Shown: piece by piece, positions 39,348 to 52,900 of the stretch
Layout of the letters: each line of letters starts with the position of its first letter
Numbering within the stretch: position 1 is the first letter of the stretch
Assembly: GCF_051401765.1 (NCBI RefSeq)
Contig: NW_027480423.1
Location: forward strand, 2,914,001 to 2,978,000
Source: Calliopsis andreniformis
Taxonomy: Eukaryota; Arthropoda; Insecta; Hymenoptera; Andrenidae
Length of the DNA stretch: 64,000 nt
Direction: 5' to 3'
Position numbers and translations under genes: made by a program
The notes under the pieces: generated by a model
Database searches by the model: none
Told to the model about the DNA's origin: nothing
Seen by the model: only the letters and a program-made list of their open reading frames with translations

Positions 39348-40512
39348 GGTCATTTCTACTTTCCGAGCAGCCTAGGCTTCACCCTAGGGCGTTGCTCGAA
39401 CAGATCGAATAACTAGGGCCTTAGAAATCTACGCCCGAAGCATAAAATATAATACAAATACAACTGTTTTTCCATCGTATAAAACGAATAATTGCAACCG
39501 GTGTGAAAGTTATTTCCATTTGTACGTTCCGGGCAACCTAGGCTTCACCCGAGGGCGTTGTTCCACCAGATGGAATAGTTAGGTCATAAGAAGTCAACCC
39601 CAGAAGCATAAAATATGATATAAGTACAACAGTTTTTCCATCGTATAAAATGTATAATTGCAAACATTGCGAAAGTAATGGTCATTTCTACGTTCCGGGC
39701 AACATAGGCGTCACCCTAATGCGTTGCTCCACCACATCTAATAGCTACGGCCTTAGACGTCAACGACAGGAGCATAAAATACAATATAAATACAACAGTT
39801 TTTCCATCATATAAAACGAATAATTGCAACCAGTTTGAAAGTGATGGTCATTTCTACGTTCCGGGCAACCTAGGCTACACCCTAGGGCGTTGCTCCAACA
39901 GATTGAGTAGTTAGGGCCCTAGAAGTCAATGCCCGGAGCATAAAATGCATTAAAAATACAACAGTTTTTCCATCATATAGCAGGAATAATTGCAACCAGT
40001 TTGAAAGTGATGGTCATTTCTACGTTCCGGGAAACCTCGGCTTCACCCTAGGGCGTTACTCCGCCAGATGGAATAGTTAGTGCATTAAAAGTCAACGCCA
40101 GAAGCATATAATACAAAATTAATGCAACAGTTTTTCCATCGTACAAATCGAATATTAGCAACCAGTGTGAAAGTTATGGTCATTTCTACGTTCCGCCAAC
40201 CTAGGCTTCACCCCAGGGCGTTGTTCCACCAGATCGAATAGTTAGGGCCTTAGAAGTCAACGCCCGAAGCATAAAATACAAAATAAATAGAACAGTTTTT
40301 CCATCGTATAAAACGAATAATAGCAACCAGTGTGAAAGTTATGGTCATTCCTACGTTCCGGCAACCTAGGCTTCACCAAAGGGCGTTGTTCCACCAGATC
40401 GAATAGTTAGGGCCTAAGAAGTGAACGCCAGAAGCATAAAATACAATATAAAAACAACAGTTTTTCCATCATATAAAACGAGTAATTGCAACCAGTATGA
40501 AAGTTGTGGTCA
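39348..40512 (+). repeat. 14-monomer-offset duplication, copy 2
   Basis: Partner of 37025-38189. From 39861 it is also the left part of the 4.1 kb block repeated at 49978, so 39861-40512 exists in three copies (37538, 39861, 49978). After 40512 it switches to a ctacttaaccggg monomer like that near 34550. Confidence 0.84.
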
Positions 40513-43500
40513 TTTCTACTTAACCGGGCAACCTAGGCTACACCCTAGGGCCTCGCTCCTACAGATTGAATAGTAAGGGCCTTAGAAGTCAATGCCCGAA
40601 GCATAAAATGCAATAAAAATACAACAGTTTTTCCATCACATAACAGGAATATTTGCATCCAGTTTGAAAGTGATGGTAATTGCTACGTTCCCGGCAACTT
40701 AGGCTTCACTCTAGGGCGTTGCTCCACCAAATCGAATAGTTAGTGCCTCAGAAGTCAACGCCAGAAGCATAAAATACAATATAAATACAACAGTTTTTAC
40801 ATCGTATAAAAGGATTAATTGCAACCAGTTTGAAAGTGATGGTCATTTCTACGTTCCGGGCAACCTAGGCTTCACTCTAGGGCGTTGCTCCACCAGATTG
40901 AATAACTAGGGCCTTAGAAGTCAACGCCAGAAGCATAAAATACAATATAAATACAACAGTTTTTCCATGGTATAAAACGAATAATTGCAACCAGTATGAA
41001 AGTTATGGTCACTTCTACGTTCCGGGCAACCTAGGCTTCACTCTAGGGCGTTGCTCCACCAGATCGAATAGTTAGAGCCTTAGAAGTCAACGGCAGAAGC
41101 ATAAAATACAATAAAGATGCAACAGTTTTTCCATCGTTTATCAGGAATTATTGCAACCAGTGTGAAAGTAATGGCATATCATTGTTCCGGGCAACCTAGG
41201 TTTCACTTTAGGGCGTTGCTCCACCAGATGGAATAGTTAGGGCCTTAGAAGTCAACGCCTGAAGCATAAAATACAATAAAGATGCAACAGTTTTTCCATC
41301 GTATAGAACGAATAATTGAAACCAGTGTAAAAGTAATGGTCATTTCTACGTTCCCGTCAACCTAGGCTTCACCCTAGGGCGCTGCTCCACCAGATCGAAT
41401 AGTTAGTGCCCTAGAAGTCAGCGCCAGAAGCATAAAATACAATATAAATACAACAGTTTTTCCATCGTAAAAAACGAATAATTGCAACCAGTATGAAAGT
41501 TACAGTCATTTCTACTTTCTGGGCAACCTAGGCTTCACCATAGGGCGTTGTTACAACAGATTGAATAGTTAGGGCCTTAGAAGTCAACGCCCGAAGCATG
41601 AAATACAAAATAAATAGAACAGTTGTTCCATCGTATAAAACGAATAATTCCTGCCAGTGTGAAAGTTATGGTAATTTCTACGTTCCGGGCAACCTAGGTT
41701 TCACTCTAGGGCCTTGCTCCACCAGATCGCATAGCTAGGGACTTAGAATTCAACGCCATAAGAATAAAATACAATATAAGTACAACAGTTTTTCCATCGT
41801 ATAAAATGAATAATTGGAAACATTGTGAAAGTAATGGTCATTTCTACGTTCCAGGCAACGTGGGCGTCACTCTAGGGCGTTACTCCGCCACATCTAGTAG
41901 CTACGGCCTTAGCAGTCAACGCTAGAAGCATAAAATACAATATAAATGCAACACCTTTTCCATCGTATAAAATGAATAATAGCAAACAGTGTGAAAGTAA
42001 TGGTCATTTCTACGTTTCTGACAACCTAGGCTTCACTGTAGGGTGTTGCTCCACCAAATCGAATAGGTAGGGCCATGGAAGTCAACGCCAGAAGCATAAA
42101 ATACAATATGAATATAACAGTTCTTCCATCGTATAAAACGAATAATTGCAACCAGTGTGAAAGTTATAGTCATTTCTACTTTCCGGGCAACCTAGGCTTC
42201 ACTCTAGGGCGTTGCTCCACCAGATCGAATAGTTAGGGCCTTAGAAGTCAACGCCAGAAGCATAAAATACAATAAAGATGCAACAGTTTTTCCATCGTAT
42301 ATCAGGAATTATTGCAACCAGTGTGAAAGTAATGGCATATCATTGTTCCGGGCAACCTAGGCTTCACTCTAGTGCGTTGCTCCACCAGATGGATCAGTTA
42401 GGGCCTTAGAAGTCAACGCACGAAGCATAAAATACAATAAAGATCAACAGTTTTTCCATCGTATAAAACGAATAATTGAAACCAGTGTAAAAGTAATGGT
42501 CATTTCTACGTTCTGGGCAACCTAGGCTTCACTCTAGGGCGTCGTTCCACCAGATGGAATAGTTAGGGCCTAAGAAGTCAACGCCAGAAGCATGAAATAC
42601 AATATAAATATAACAGTTTTTCCATCGTATAAAACGAATAATTGCAACAAGTATGAAGGTTGTGGTTATTTCTACTTTCTGGGCAACCTAGGCTTCACCC
42701 TAGGGAGTTGCTCCAACAGATTGAATAGTTAGGGCCTTAGAAGTCAACGCCCGAAGCATAAAATACAAAATAAATAGAACAGTTTTTCCATCGTATAAGA
42801 CGAATAATTGCTACCGGTGTGAAAGTTATGGTCATTTCTACGTTCCGGGCAAACCAGGCTTCACCCTAGGGCGTTGCTCCAACAGATTGAATAGTTAGGA
42901 GCTTAGAAGTCAATGCCCGAAGCATAAAATGCAATAAAAATGCAACAGTTTTTCCATCATATAACAGGAATAATTGCAACCAGTTTGAAAGTGATGGTCA
43001 TTTCTACGTTCCGGGCAACCTAGGCTTCACACTAGGGCGTTGCTCCACCAGATCGAATAGTTTGTGCCTTAGAAGTCAACGCCAGAAGCATAAAATACAA
43101 TATAAATACAATAGTTTTTCCATCGTATAAAACGAATGATTGCTACCAGTGTGGAAGTAATGGTCATTTCTACGTTCCGGGCAACCTAGGCCTCACTCTA
43201 GGGTGCTGTTCCACCAGATTGAATAGTAAGGGCCTAAGAAATCAACGCCAGAAGCATAAAATACAATTTAAATACAACAGTTTTTCCATCGTATAAAGCG
43301 AATAATTAACAACCAGTGTGAATGTTATGGTCATTTTTACATTCCGAGCAACCTAGGCTTCACTCTAGGGCATTGATCCAACAGAATGAATAGTTAGGGC
43401 CTTAGAAGTCAACGCCCGAAGCATAAAATACAATATAAATACAACAGTTTTTCCATTGTATAAAACGATTAATTGCTACCAGTGTAAAAGCTATGATCAG

Positions 43501-43965
43501 TTCTACGTTCGGGGCAAACTAGGCCTCACTCTAGGTCGTCGTTCCATCAGATCGAATTGTTAGGGCCTAAGAAGTCAACGCCAGAAGCATAAGATACTAT
43601 ATAAACATAACAGTTTTTCCATCGTGTAAAACGAATAATTGCTACCGGTGTGAATCTTAACGTCATTTCTACTTTCCGGGCAACCTAGGCTTCACCCTAG
43701 GGCGTTGCTCCAACAGATTGAATAGATAGGGCCTTAGAAGTCAACGCCCGATGCATAAAATACAAAACAAATAGAACAGATTTTCCATCGTGTAAAACGA
43801 ATAATTGCTACCGGTGTGAAAGTTATGGTCATTTCTACGTTCCGGTCAACCTAGGCTTCACCATAGGGCGTTGTTCCAACAGATCGAATAGTTAGGGCCT
43901 AAGAAGTGAACGCCAGAAGCATAAAATACAATATAAATACAACAGTTTTTCCATCATATAAAACG
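39861..43965 (+). repeat. 4.1 kb near-identical block, copy 1
   Basis: Matches 49978-54082 at a constant offset of 10,117 bp (61 x 166 minus 9), checked at gattgagtag (39901/50018), tactccgcca (41881/51998) and gctaccggtg (43641/53758). I noticed only a handful of single-base differences, such as ctacggcc/ctaccgcc, gtagggtg/gtagagtg, ggatcag/ggattag and gaatagatag/gaatagttag. The constant offset shows no monomer was gained or lost in either copy. Confidence 0.9.
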
Positions 43966-44929
43966 GGTAATTGCAACCAGTATGAAAGTTGTGGTCATTT
44001 CTTCTTTCCGGGCAATCTAGGCTTCACCCTAGGGCGTTGCTCCAACAGATTGAGTAGTTAGGGCCTTAGAAGTCAACGCCGGAAGCATAAAATGCAATAA
44101 AAATACAACTGTTTTTCCATCGTATAAAACGAATAATTGCAACCAGTATGAAAGCTATGGTCATTTGTACGTTTCAGGCAACCTAGGCTTCACTATAGGG
44201 CGTTGTTCCACCAGATCGAACAGTTAGGGCCTTAGAAGTCAACGACCGAAGCATAAAATACAAAATTAATAGATCAGTTTTTCCATCGTATAAAACGAAT
44301 AATAGCAACCAGTGACAAAGTTATGGTCATTTCTGCGTTCCGGGCAACCTAGGCTTCACCCCAGGGCGTTGTTCCACCAGATCGAATAGTTAGGGCCTAA
44401 GAAGTGAACGCCAGCAGCATAAAATACAATATAAATACAACAGTTCTTCCATCATATAAAACGAATAATTGCAACCAGTATGAAAGTTGTCATTTCTACG
44501 TTCCGGACGACCTAGGCTTCACTCTATGGCGTTCTTCCACCACATCGAATAGCTGCGGACTCAGAAGTCAACGCCTGAAGCATAAAATACAATAAAAATA
44601 CAACAGTCTTTCCATCCTATAACAGGAATAATTGCAACCCGTGTGAAAGTGATGGTCATTTGTACATTCCAGGCAACCTAGGCTTCACTCTAGGGCGTTG
44701 TTCCACCAGATCGAATTGTTAGGGCCTAAGAAGTCAACGCCAGAAGCATAAGATACAATGTAAATATAACAGTTTTTCCATCGTATAGAACGAATAATAG
44801 CAACCAGTGTGAAAGTTATGGTCATTTCTACGTTCCGGGCAACGTAGGCTTCACTCTAGGGCGTTGCTCCACCAGGTCAAACAGTTAGGGCCTTAGAAGT
44901 CAACGCCCGGAGCATAAAATGCAGTAAAA
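43966..44929 (+). repeat. Monomers right of the 4.1 kb block
   Basis: About six monomers. 44640-44900 matches about 57248-57508 at offset 12,608 bp (76 x 166 minus 8), with marker caacgtaggcttcac. The monomer near 44480 is shorter than usual because atggt is missing before gtcatt. An open frame of 63 codons here is a chance frame. Confidence 0.75.
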
Positions 44930-45830
44930 ATACAACAGTGTTTCTATCGTGTAAAAGGATTAATTGCAACCAGTTTGAATGTGATGGTCATTTCTACGTT
45001 CCGGTCAACCTAGGCTTCACTCTACGGCGTTGATCCACCAGATCGAATAGTTAGGGCCTTAGAAGTCAACGCCAGAAGCATAAAATACAATAAAGATGCA
45101 ACAGCTTTTCCATCGTATAAAACGAATAATTTCAACCAGTGTGAATGTTATGGTCATTTCTACATTCCGAGCAACCTAGGCTTCACTCTAGGGCGTTGAA
45201 CCAACAGATTGCATAGATTGTGCCTTAGGAGTCAACGCCAGAAGCATAAAATACAATATAAATACAACAGTTTTTCCATCGTATAAAACGAATGATTGCT
45301 ACCAGTATGGAAGTGATGGTCATTTCTACGTGCCGGGCAACCTACGCCTCACTCTAGGGTGTTGCTCCACGAGATTGAATAGTTAGGGCCTAAGAAATCA
45401 ACGCCAGAAGCATAAAATACAATTTAAATATAACAGTTTTTCCATCGTATAAAACGAATAATTTCAACCAGTGTGAATGTTATGGTCATTTTTACATTCC
45501 GAGCAACCTAGGCTTCACTCTAGGGCGTTGATACACCAGATAGAATAGTTAGGGCCTTAGAAGTCAACGCCAGAAGCATAAAATTCAATAAAGATGCAAC
45601 TGTTTTTCCATCGTATAAAACGACTAATTGCTACCGGTGTGAAAGTTATTTCCATTTCTACGTTCCGGTCAACCTAGGCTTCACCCTAGGGCGTTGTTCC
45701 ACAAGATTGAATAGTTGTGGCATAAGAAGTCAACGCCAGAAGCATAAAATACAATATAAGTACAACAGTTTTTCCATCGTATAAAATGAATAATGGCAAA
45801 CATTGCGAAAGTAATGGTCATTTCTACGCT
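44930..45830 (+). repeat. 79/80-monomer-offset duplication, copy 1
   Basis: Pairs with 58036-59096 at offset 13,106 bp (79 x 166 minus 8), stepping to 13,272 (80 x 166 minus 8) near 45600, because the other copy has one additional monomer at about 58710-58880. Checked at ccaacagatt (45201/58307) and cataagaagt (45721/58993). Confidence 0.78.
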
Positions 45831-46410
45831 CCAGGCAGCCTAGGCGTCACTCTAGTGCGTTGCTCCACCACATCTAATAGCTACGGCCTTAGACGTCAAC
45901 GACAGAAGCATAAAATACAATAAAGATGCAACAGCTTTTCCATCCTATAAAACGAATAATTGCAACCAGTGTGAAAGTTATTGTCTTTTCCACTTTCCGG
46001 GCAACCTAGGCTTCACCCTAGGGCGTTGCTCCAACAGATTGAATAGTTAGGACCTTAGAAGTCAATGCCCGAAGCATAAAATGCAATAAAAATACAACAG
46101 TTTTTCCATCATATAACAGGAATAATTGCAACCAGTTTGAAAGTGATGGTCATTTCTACGTTCCGGGCAACATAGGCTTCACACTAGGGCATTGCTTCTC
46201 CAGATCGAATAGTTTGTGCCTTAGAAGTCAACGCCAGAAGCATAAAATACAATATAAATACAACAGTTTTTCCATCGTATAAAACGAATGATTGCTACCA
46301 GTATGGACGTGATGTCATTTCTACGTTCCGGGCAACCTTGGCCTCACTCTAGGGTGTTGTTCCACCAGATTGAATAGTTAGGGCCTAAGAAGTGAACGCC
46401 AGCAGCATAA
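45630..46410 (+). repeat. 12-monomer-offset duplication, copy 1
   Basis: Pairs with 47620-48430 at offset 1,991 bp (12 x 166 minus 1), checked at cataagaagt (45721/47712). Markers: gttatttccatttctacg, gaatagttgtggcataag and gtcttttccactttccggg. A third copy starts near 56260 and a partial fourth near 58915. Confidence 0.8.
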
Positions 46411-48510
46411 AATACAATATAAATACAATAGCTTTTCCATCGTATAAAACGAATAATTTCAACCAGTGTGAATGTTATGGTCATTTCTACATTCCGAGCA
46501 ACCTAGGCTTCACTCTAGGGCATTGATCCAACAGAATGAATAGTTAGTGCCTTAGAAGTCAACGCCCGAAGTATAAAATACAGTATAAATACAACAGTTT
46601 TTCCATCGTATAAAACGAATAATTTCAACCAGTGTGAATGTTATGGTCATTTCTACATTCCGAGCAACCTAGGCTTCACTCTAGGGCGTTGAACCAACAG
46701 ATTGCATAGTTTGTGCCTTAGAAGTCAACGCCAGAAGCATAAAATACAATATAAATACAACAGTTTTTCCATTCTATAAAACGAATAATTGCTACCAGTG
46801 TAAAAGTTATGGTCATATCTACGTTCCGAGCAACCTAGGCTTCACCCTAGGGCGTTGTTCCACCAGATCGAATAGTTAGGGCCTAAGAAGTGATCGCCAG
46901 AAGCATAAAATACAATATAAATACAACAGTTTTTCCATCGTATAAAAGGATTAATTGCAACCAGTTTGAAAGTGATGGTCATTTCTACGTTCCGGGCAAC
47001 CTAGGCTTCACTCTAGGGCGTTGCACCACCAGATCGAATAGTTAGGGCCTTAGAAGTCAACGCCAGAAGCATAAAATACCATAAAGATGCAACAGCTTTT
47101 CCATCGTATAAAACGAATAATTTCAACCAGTGTGAATGTTATGGTCATTTCTACATTCCGAGCAACCTAGGCTTCACTCTAGGGCGTTGACACAACAGAT
47201 TGAATAGTTGGGGCCTTAGAAGTCAACGCCCGAAGCATAAAATGCAGTAAAAATACAACAGTGTTTCTATCGTATAAAAGGATTAATTGCAACCAGTTTG
47301 AAAGTGATGGTCATTTCTACGTTCCGGTCAACCTACGCTTCACTCTACGGCGTTGCTCCACCAGATCGAATAGTTAGGGCCTTAGAAGTCAACGCCAGAA
47401 GCATAAAATACAATAAAGATGCAACAGCTTTTCCATCGTATAAAACGAATAATTTCAACCAGTGTGAATGTTATGGTCATTTCTACATTCCGAGCAACCT
47501 AGGCTTCACTCTAGGGCGTTGAACCAACAGATTGAATAGTTTGTGCCTTAGAAGTCAACGCCAGAAGCATAAAATACAATTTAAATATTACAATTTTTTC
47601 ATCGTATAAAACGAATAATTGCAACCGGTGTGAAAGTTATTTCCATTTCTACGTTCCGGTCAACCTAGGCTTCACCCTAGGGCGTTTTTCCACAAGATTG
47701 AATAGTTGTGGCATAAGAAGTCAACGCCAGAAGCATAAAATACAATATAAGTACAACAGTTTTTCCATCGTATAAAATGAATAATTGCAAACATTGCGAA
47801 CGTAATGGTCATTTCTACGTTCCAGGCAGCCTAGGCGTCACTCTAGTGCGTTGCTCCCTCACATCTAATAGCTACGGCCTTAGACGTCAACGACAGAAGC
47901 ATAAAATACAATAAAGATGCAACAGCTTTTCCATCCTATAAAACGAATAATTGCAACCAGTGTGAAAGTTATTGTCTTTTCCACTTTCCGGGCAACCTAG
48001 GCGTCACCCTAGGGTGTTGCTCCAACAGATTGAATAGTTAGGACCTTAGAAGTGAATGCCCGAAGCATAAAATGCAATAAAAATACAACAGTTTTTCCAT
48101 CATATAACAGGTATAATTGCCACCAGTTTGAAAGTGATGGTCATTTCTACGTTCCGGGCAACATAGGCTTCACTCTAGGGCATTGCTCCTCCTGATCGAA
48201 TAGTTTGTGCCTTAGAAGTCAACGCCAGAAGCATAAAATACAATATAAATACAACAGTTTTTCCATCGTATAAAACGAATGATTGCTACCAGTATGGAAG
48301 TGATGTCATTTCTACGTTCCGGGCAACCTAGGCCTCACTCTAGGGTGTTGTTCCACCAGATTGAATAGTTAGGGCCTAAGAAGTGAACGCCAGCAGCATA
48401 AAATACAATATAAATACAATAGCTTTTCCATCGTATAAAACGAATAATTGCAACCAGTGTGAAAGTTATTGTCATTTCTACTTCCCGCGCAACCTAGGCT
48501 TCACCCTAGG
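46285..48510 (+). repeat. 51-monomer-offset duplication, copy 1
   Basis: Pairs with 54745-56970 at offset 8,460 bp (51 x 166 minus 6), checked at agattgcata (46699/55159) and tgcaaccag (47952/56412). In between the offset rises to 8,626 from about 47590 to 47780, meaning the right copy gained one monomer near 56041-56203 and lost one near 56400. Total length is therefore the same in both copies. Confidence 0.82.
46699..47580 (+). repeat. 14-monomer-offset segment, copy 1 of 3
   Basis: Repeats at 49021-49902 (offset 2,322 bp, 14 x 166 minus 2) and at 55159-56040. Markers are gattgcatagtttgtgcc, taaaataccataaagatgc and tttctatcgtataaaagg. The 74-codon frame here (47298-47522) is not conserved as a protein. 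Confidence 0.82.
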
Positions 48511-48990
48511 GCGTTGCTCCAACAGATTGAATAGTTAGGACCTTAGAAGTCAGAGCCCGAAGCATAAAATGCAATAAAAATGCAGCAGTTTTTCCATCGT
48601 ATAAAACGAATAATAGCAACCAGTGTGAAAGTGATGGTCATTTCTACGTTCCGGGCAACCTAGGCTTCACTCTAGGGCGTTGCTCCAGCAGATCGAATAG
48701 TTAGGGCCTTAGAAGTCAACGCCCGAGGCATAAAATAAAATATAAATACAACAGTTTTTCCATTGTATAAAACGATTAATTGCTACCAGTGTAAAAGCTA
48801 TGATCAGTTCTACGTTCGGGGCAACCTAGGCCTCACTCTAGGTCGTTGTTCCATCAGATCGAATTGTTAGGGCCTAAGAAGTCAACGCCAGTAGCATAAG
48901 ATACTATATAAACATAACAGTTTTTCCATCGTATAAAACGAGTGATTGCTACCAGTATGGACGTGATGTCATTTCTACGTTCCGGGCAAC
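48395..48990 (+). repeat. 35-monomer-offset duplication, copy 1
   Basis: Pairs with about 54201-54796 at offset 5,806 bp (35 x 166 minus 4), checked at tgcagcagtt (48581/54387). At about 48990 the sequence jumps two monomers ahead of its partner (offset becomes 6,138), from a ggcctc-type monomer to the one with gaaccaacagattgcat; the switch lies in or next to ccgggcaacctagg. Confidence 0.8.
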
Positions 48991-49020
48991 CTAGGCTTCA
49001 CTCTAGGGCGTTGAACCAAC

Positions 49021-49977
49021 AGATTGCATAGTTTGTGCCTTAGAAGTCAACGCCAGAAGCATAAAATACAATATAAATACAACAGTTTTTCCATTGTATA
49101 AAACGAATAATTGCTACCAGTGTAAAAGTTATGGTCATTTCTACGTTCCGGGCAACCTAGGCTTCACCCTAGGGCGTTGTTCCACCAGATCGAATAGTTA
49201 GGGCCTAAGAAGTGAACGCCAGAAGCATAAAATACAATATAAATACAACAGTTTTTCCATCGTATAAAAGGATTAATTGCAACCAGTTTGAAAGTGATGG
49301 TCATTTCTACGTTCCAGGCAACCTAGGCTTCACTCTAGGGCCTTGCACCACCAGATCGAATAGTTAGGGCCTTAGAAGTCAACGCCAGAAGCATAAAATA
49401 CCATAAAGATGCAACAGCTTTTCCATCGTATAAAACGAATAATTTCAACCAGTGTGAATGTTATGGACATTTCTACATTCCGAGCAACCTAGGCTTCACT
49501 CTAGGGCGTTGACACAACAGATTGAATAGTTGGGGACTTAGAAGTCAACGCCCGAAGCATAAAATGCAGTAAAAATACAACAGTGTTTCTACCGTATAAA
49601 AGGATTAATTGCAACCAGTTTGAAAGTGATGGTCATTTCTACGTTCCGGTCAACCTAGGCTTCACTCTACGGCGTTGCTCCACCAGATCGAATAGTTAGG
49701 GCCTTAGAAGTCAACGCCAGAAGCATAAAATACAATAAAGATGCAACAGCTTTTCCATCGTATAAAACGAGTAATTTCAACCAGTGTGAACGTTATGGTC
49801 ATTTCTACATTCCGAGCATCCTAGGCTTCACTCTAGGGCGTTGAACCAACAGATTGAATAGTTTGTGCCTTAGAAGTCAACGCCAGAAGCATAAAATACG
49901 ATATAAATACAACAGTTTTTCCATCGTATAAAACGAATGATTGCTACCAGTATGGAAGTGATGGTCATTTCTACGTG
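49021..49977 (+). repeat. 14-monomer-offset segment, copy 2 of 3
   Basis: Matches 46699-47580 and 55159-56110. It ends abruptly at 49978, where the 4.1 kb block begins. The right partner continues instead with ctacgcctcactctagggtg, which marks 49978 as the junction at which the 4.1 kb block was joined. Confidence 0.82.
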
Positions 49978-52900
49978 CCGGGCAACCTAGGCTACACCCT
50001 AGGGCGTTGCTCCAACAGATTGAGTAGTTAGGGCCCTAGAAGTCAATGCCCGGAGCATAAAATGCATTAAAAATACAACAGTTTTTCCATCATATAGCAG
50101 GAATAATTGCAACCAGTTTGAAAGTGATGGTCATTTCTACGTTCCGGGAAACCTCGGCTTCACCCTAGGGCGTTACTCCGCCAGATGGAATAGTTAGTGC
50201 ATTAAAAGTCAACGCCAGAAGCATATAATACAAAATTAATGCAACAGTTTTTCCATCGTACAAATCGAATATTAGCAACCAGTGTGAAAGTTATGGTCAT
50301 TTCTACGTTCCGCCAACCTAGGCTTCACCCCAGGGCGTTGTTCCACCAGATCGAATAGTTAGGGCCTTAGAAGTCAACGCCCGAAGCATAAAATACAAAA
50401 TAAATAGAACAGTTTTTCCATCGTATAAAACGAATAATAGCAACCAGTGTGAAAGTTATGGTCATTCCTACGTTCCGGCAACCTAGGCTTCACCAAAGGG
50501 CGTTGTTCCACCAGATCGAATAGTTAGGGCCTAAGAAGTGAACGCCAGAAGCATAAAATACAATATAAAAACAACAGTTTTTCCATCATATAAAACGAGT
50601 AATTGCAACCAGTATGAAAGTTGTGGTCATTTCTACTTAACCGGGCAACCTAGGCTACACCCTAGGGCCTCGCTCCTACAGATTGAATAGTAAGGGCCTT
50701 AGAAGTCAATGCCCGAAGCATAAAATGCAATAAAAATACAACAGTTTTTCCATCACATAACAGGAATATTTGCATCCAGTTTGAAAGTGATGGTAATTGC
50801 TACGTTCCCGGCAACTTAGGCTTCACTCTAGGGCGTTGCTCCACCAAATCGAATAGTTAGTGCCTCAGAAGTCAACGCCAGAAGCATAAAATACAATATA
50901 AATACAACAGTTTTTACATCGTATAAAAGGATTAATTGCAACCAGTTTGAAAGTGATGGTCATTTCTACGTTCCGGGCAACCTAGGCTTCACTCTAGGGC
51001 GTTGCTCCACCAGATTGAATAACTAGGGCCTTAGAAGTCAACGCCAGAAGCATAAAATACAATATAAATACAACAGTTTTTCCATGGTATAAAACGAATA
51101 ATTGCAACCAGTATGAAAGTTATGGTCACTTCTACGTTCCGGGCAACCTAGGCTTCACTCTAGGGCGTTGCTCCACCAGATCGAATAGTTAGAGCCTTAG
51201 AAGTCAACGGCAGAAGCATAAAATACAATAAAGATGCAACAGTTTTTCCATCGTTTATCAGGAATTATTGCAACCAGTGTGAAAGTAATGGCATATCATT
51301 GTTCCGGGCAACCTAGGTTTCACTTTAGGGCGTTGCTCCACCAGATGGAATAGTTAGGGCCTTAGAAGTCAACGCCTGAAGCATAAAATACAATAAAGAT
51401 GCAACAGTTTTTCCATCGTATAGAACGAATAATTGAAACCAGTGTAAAAGTAATGGTCATTTCTACGTTCCCGTCAACCTAGGCTTCACCCTAGGGCGCT
51501 GCTCCACCAGATCGAATAGTTAGTGCCCTAGAAGTCAGCGCCAGAAGCATAAAATACAATATAAATACAACAGTTTTTCCATCGTAAAAAACGAATAATT
51601 GCAACCAGTATGAAAGTTACAGTCATTTCTACTTTCTGGGCAACCTAGGCTTCACCATAGGGCGTTGTTACAACAGATTGAATAGTTAGGGCCTTAGAAG
51701 TCAACGCCCGAAGCATGAAATACAAAATAAATAGAACAGTTGTTCCATCGTATAAAACGAATAATTCCTGCCAGTGTGAAAGTTATGGTAATTTCTACGT
51801 TCCGGGCAACCTAGGTTTCACTCTAGGGCCTTGCTCCACCAGATCGCATAGCTAGGGACTTAGAATTCAACGCCATAAGAATAAAATACAATATAAGTAC
51901 AACAGTTTTTCCATCGTATAAAATGAATAATTGGAAACATTGTGAAAGTAATGGTCATTTCTACGTTCCAGGCAACGTGGGCGTCACTCTAGGGCGTTAC
52001 TCCGCCACATCTAGTAGCTACCGCCTTAGCAGTCAACGCTAGAAGCATAAAATACAATATAAATGCAACACCTTTTCCATCGTATAAAATGAATAATAGC
52101 AAACAGTGTGAAAGTAATGGTCATTTCTACGTTTCTGACAACCTAGGCTTCACTGTAGAGTGTTGCTCCACCAAATCGAATAGGTAGGGCCATGGAAGTC
52201 AACGCCAGAAGCATAAAATACAATATGAATATAACAGTTCTTCCATCGTATAAAACGAATAATTGCAACCAGTGTGAAAGTTATAGTCATTTCTACTTTC
52301 CGGGCAACCTAGGCTTCACTCTAGGGCGTTGCTCCACCAGATCGAATAGTTAGGGCCTTAGAAGTCAACGCCAGAAGCATAAAATACAATAAAGATGCAA
52401 CAGTTTTTCCATCGTATATCAGGAATTATTGCAACCAGTGTGAAAGTAATGGCATATCATTGTTCCGGGCAACCTAGGCTTCACTCTAGTGCGTTGCTCC
52501 ACCAGATGGATTAGTTAGGGCCTTAGAAGTCAACGCACGAAGCATAAAATACAATAAAGATCAACAGTTTTTCCATCGTATAAAACGAATAATTGAAACC
52601 AGTGTAAAAGTAATGGTCATTTCTACGTTCTGGGCAACCTAGGCTTCACTCTAGGGCGTCGTTCCACCAGATGGAATAGTTAGGGCCTAAGAAGTCAACG
52701 CCAGAAGCATGAAATACAATATAAATATAACAGTTTTTCCATCGTATAAAACGAATAATTGCAACAAGTATGAAGGTTGTGGTTATTTCTACTTTCTGGG
52801 CAACCTAGGCTTCACCCTAGGGAGTTGCTCCAACAGATTGAATAGTTAGGGCCTTAGAAGTCAACGCCCGAAGCATAAAATACAAAATAAATAGAACAGT

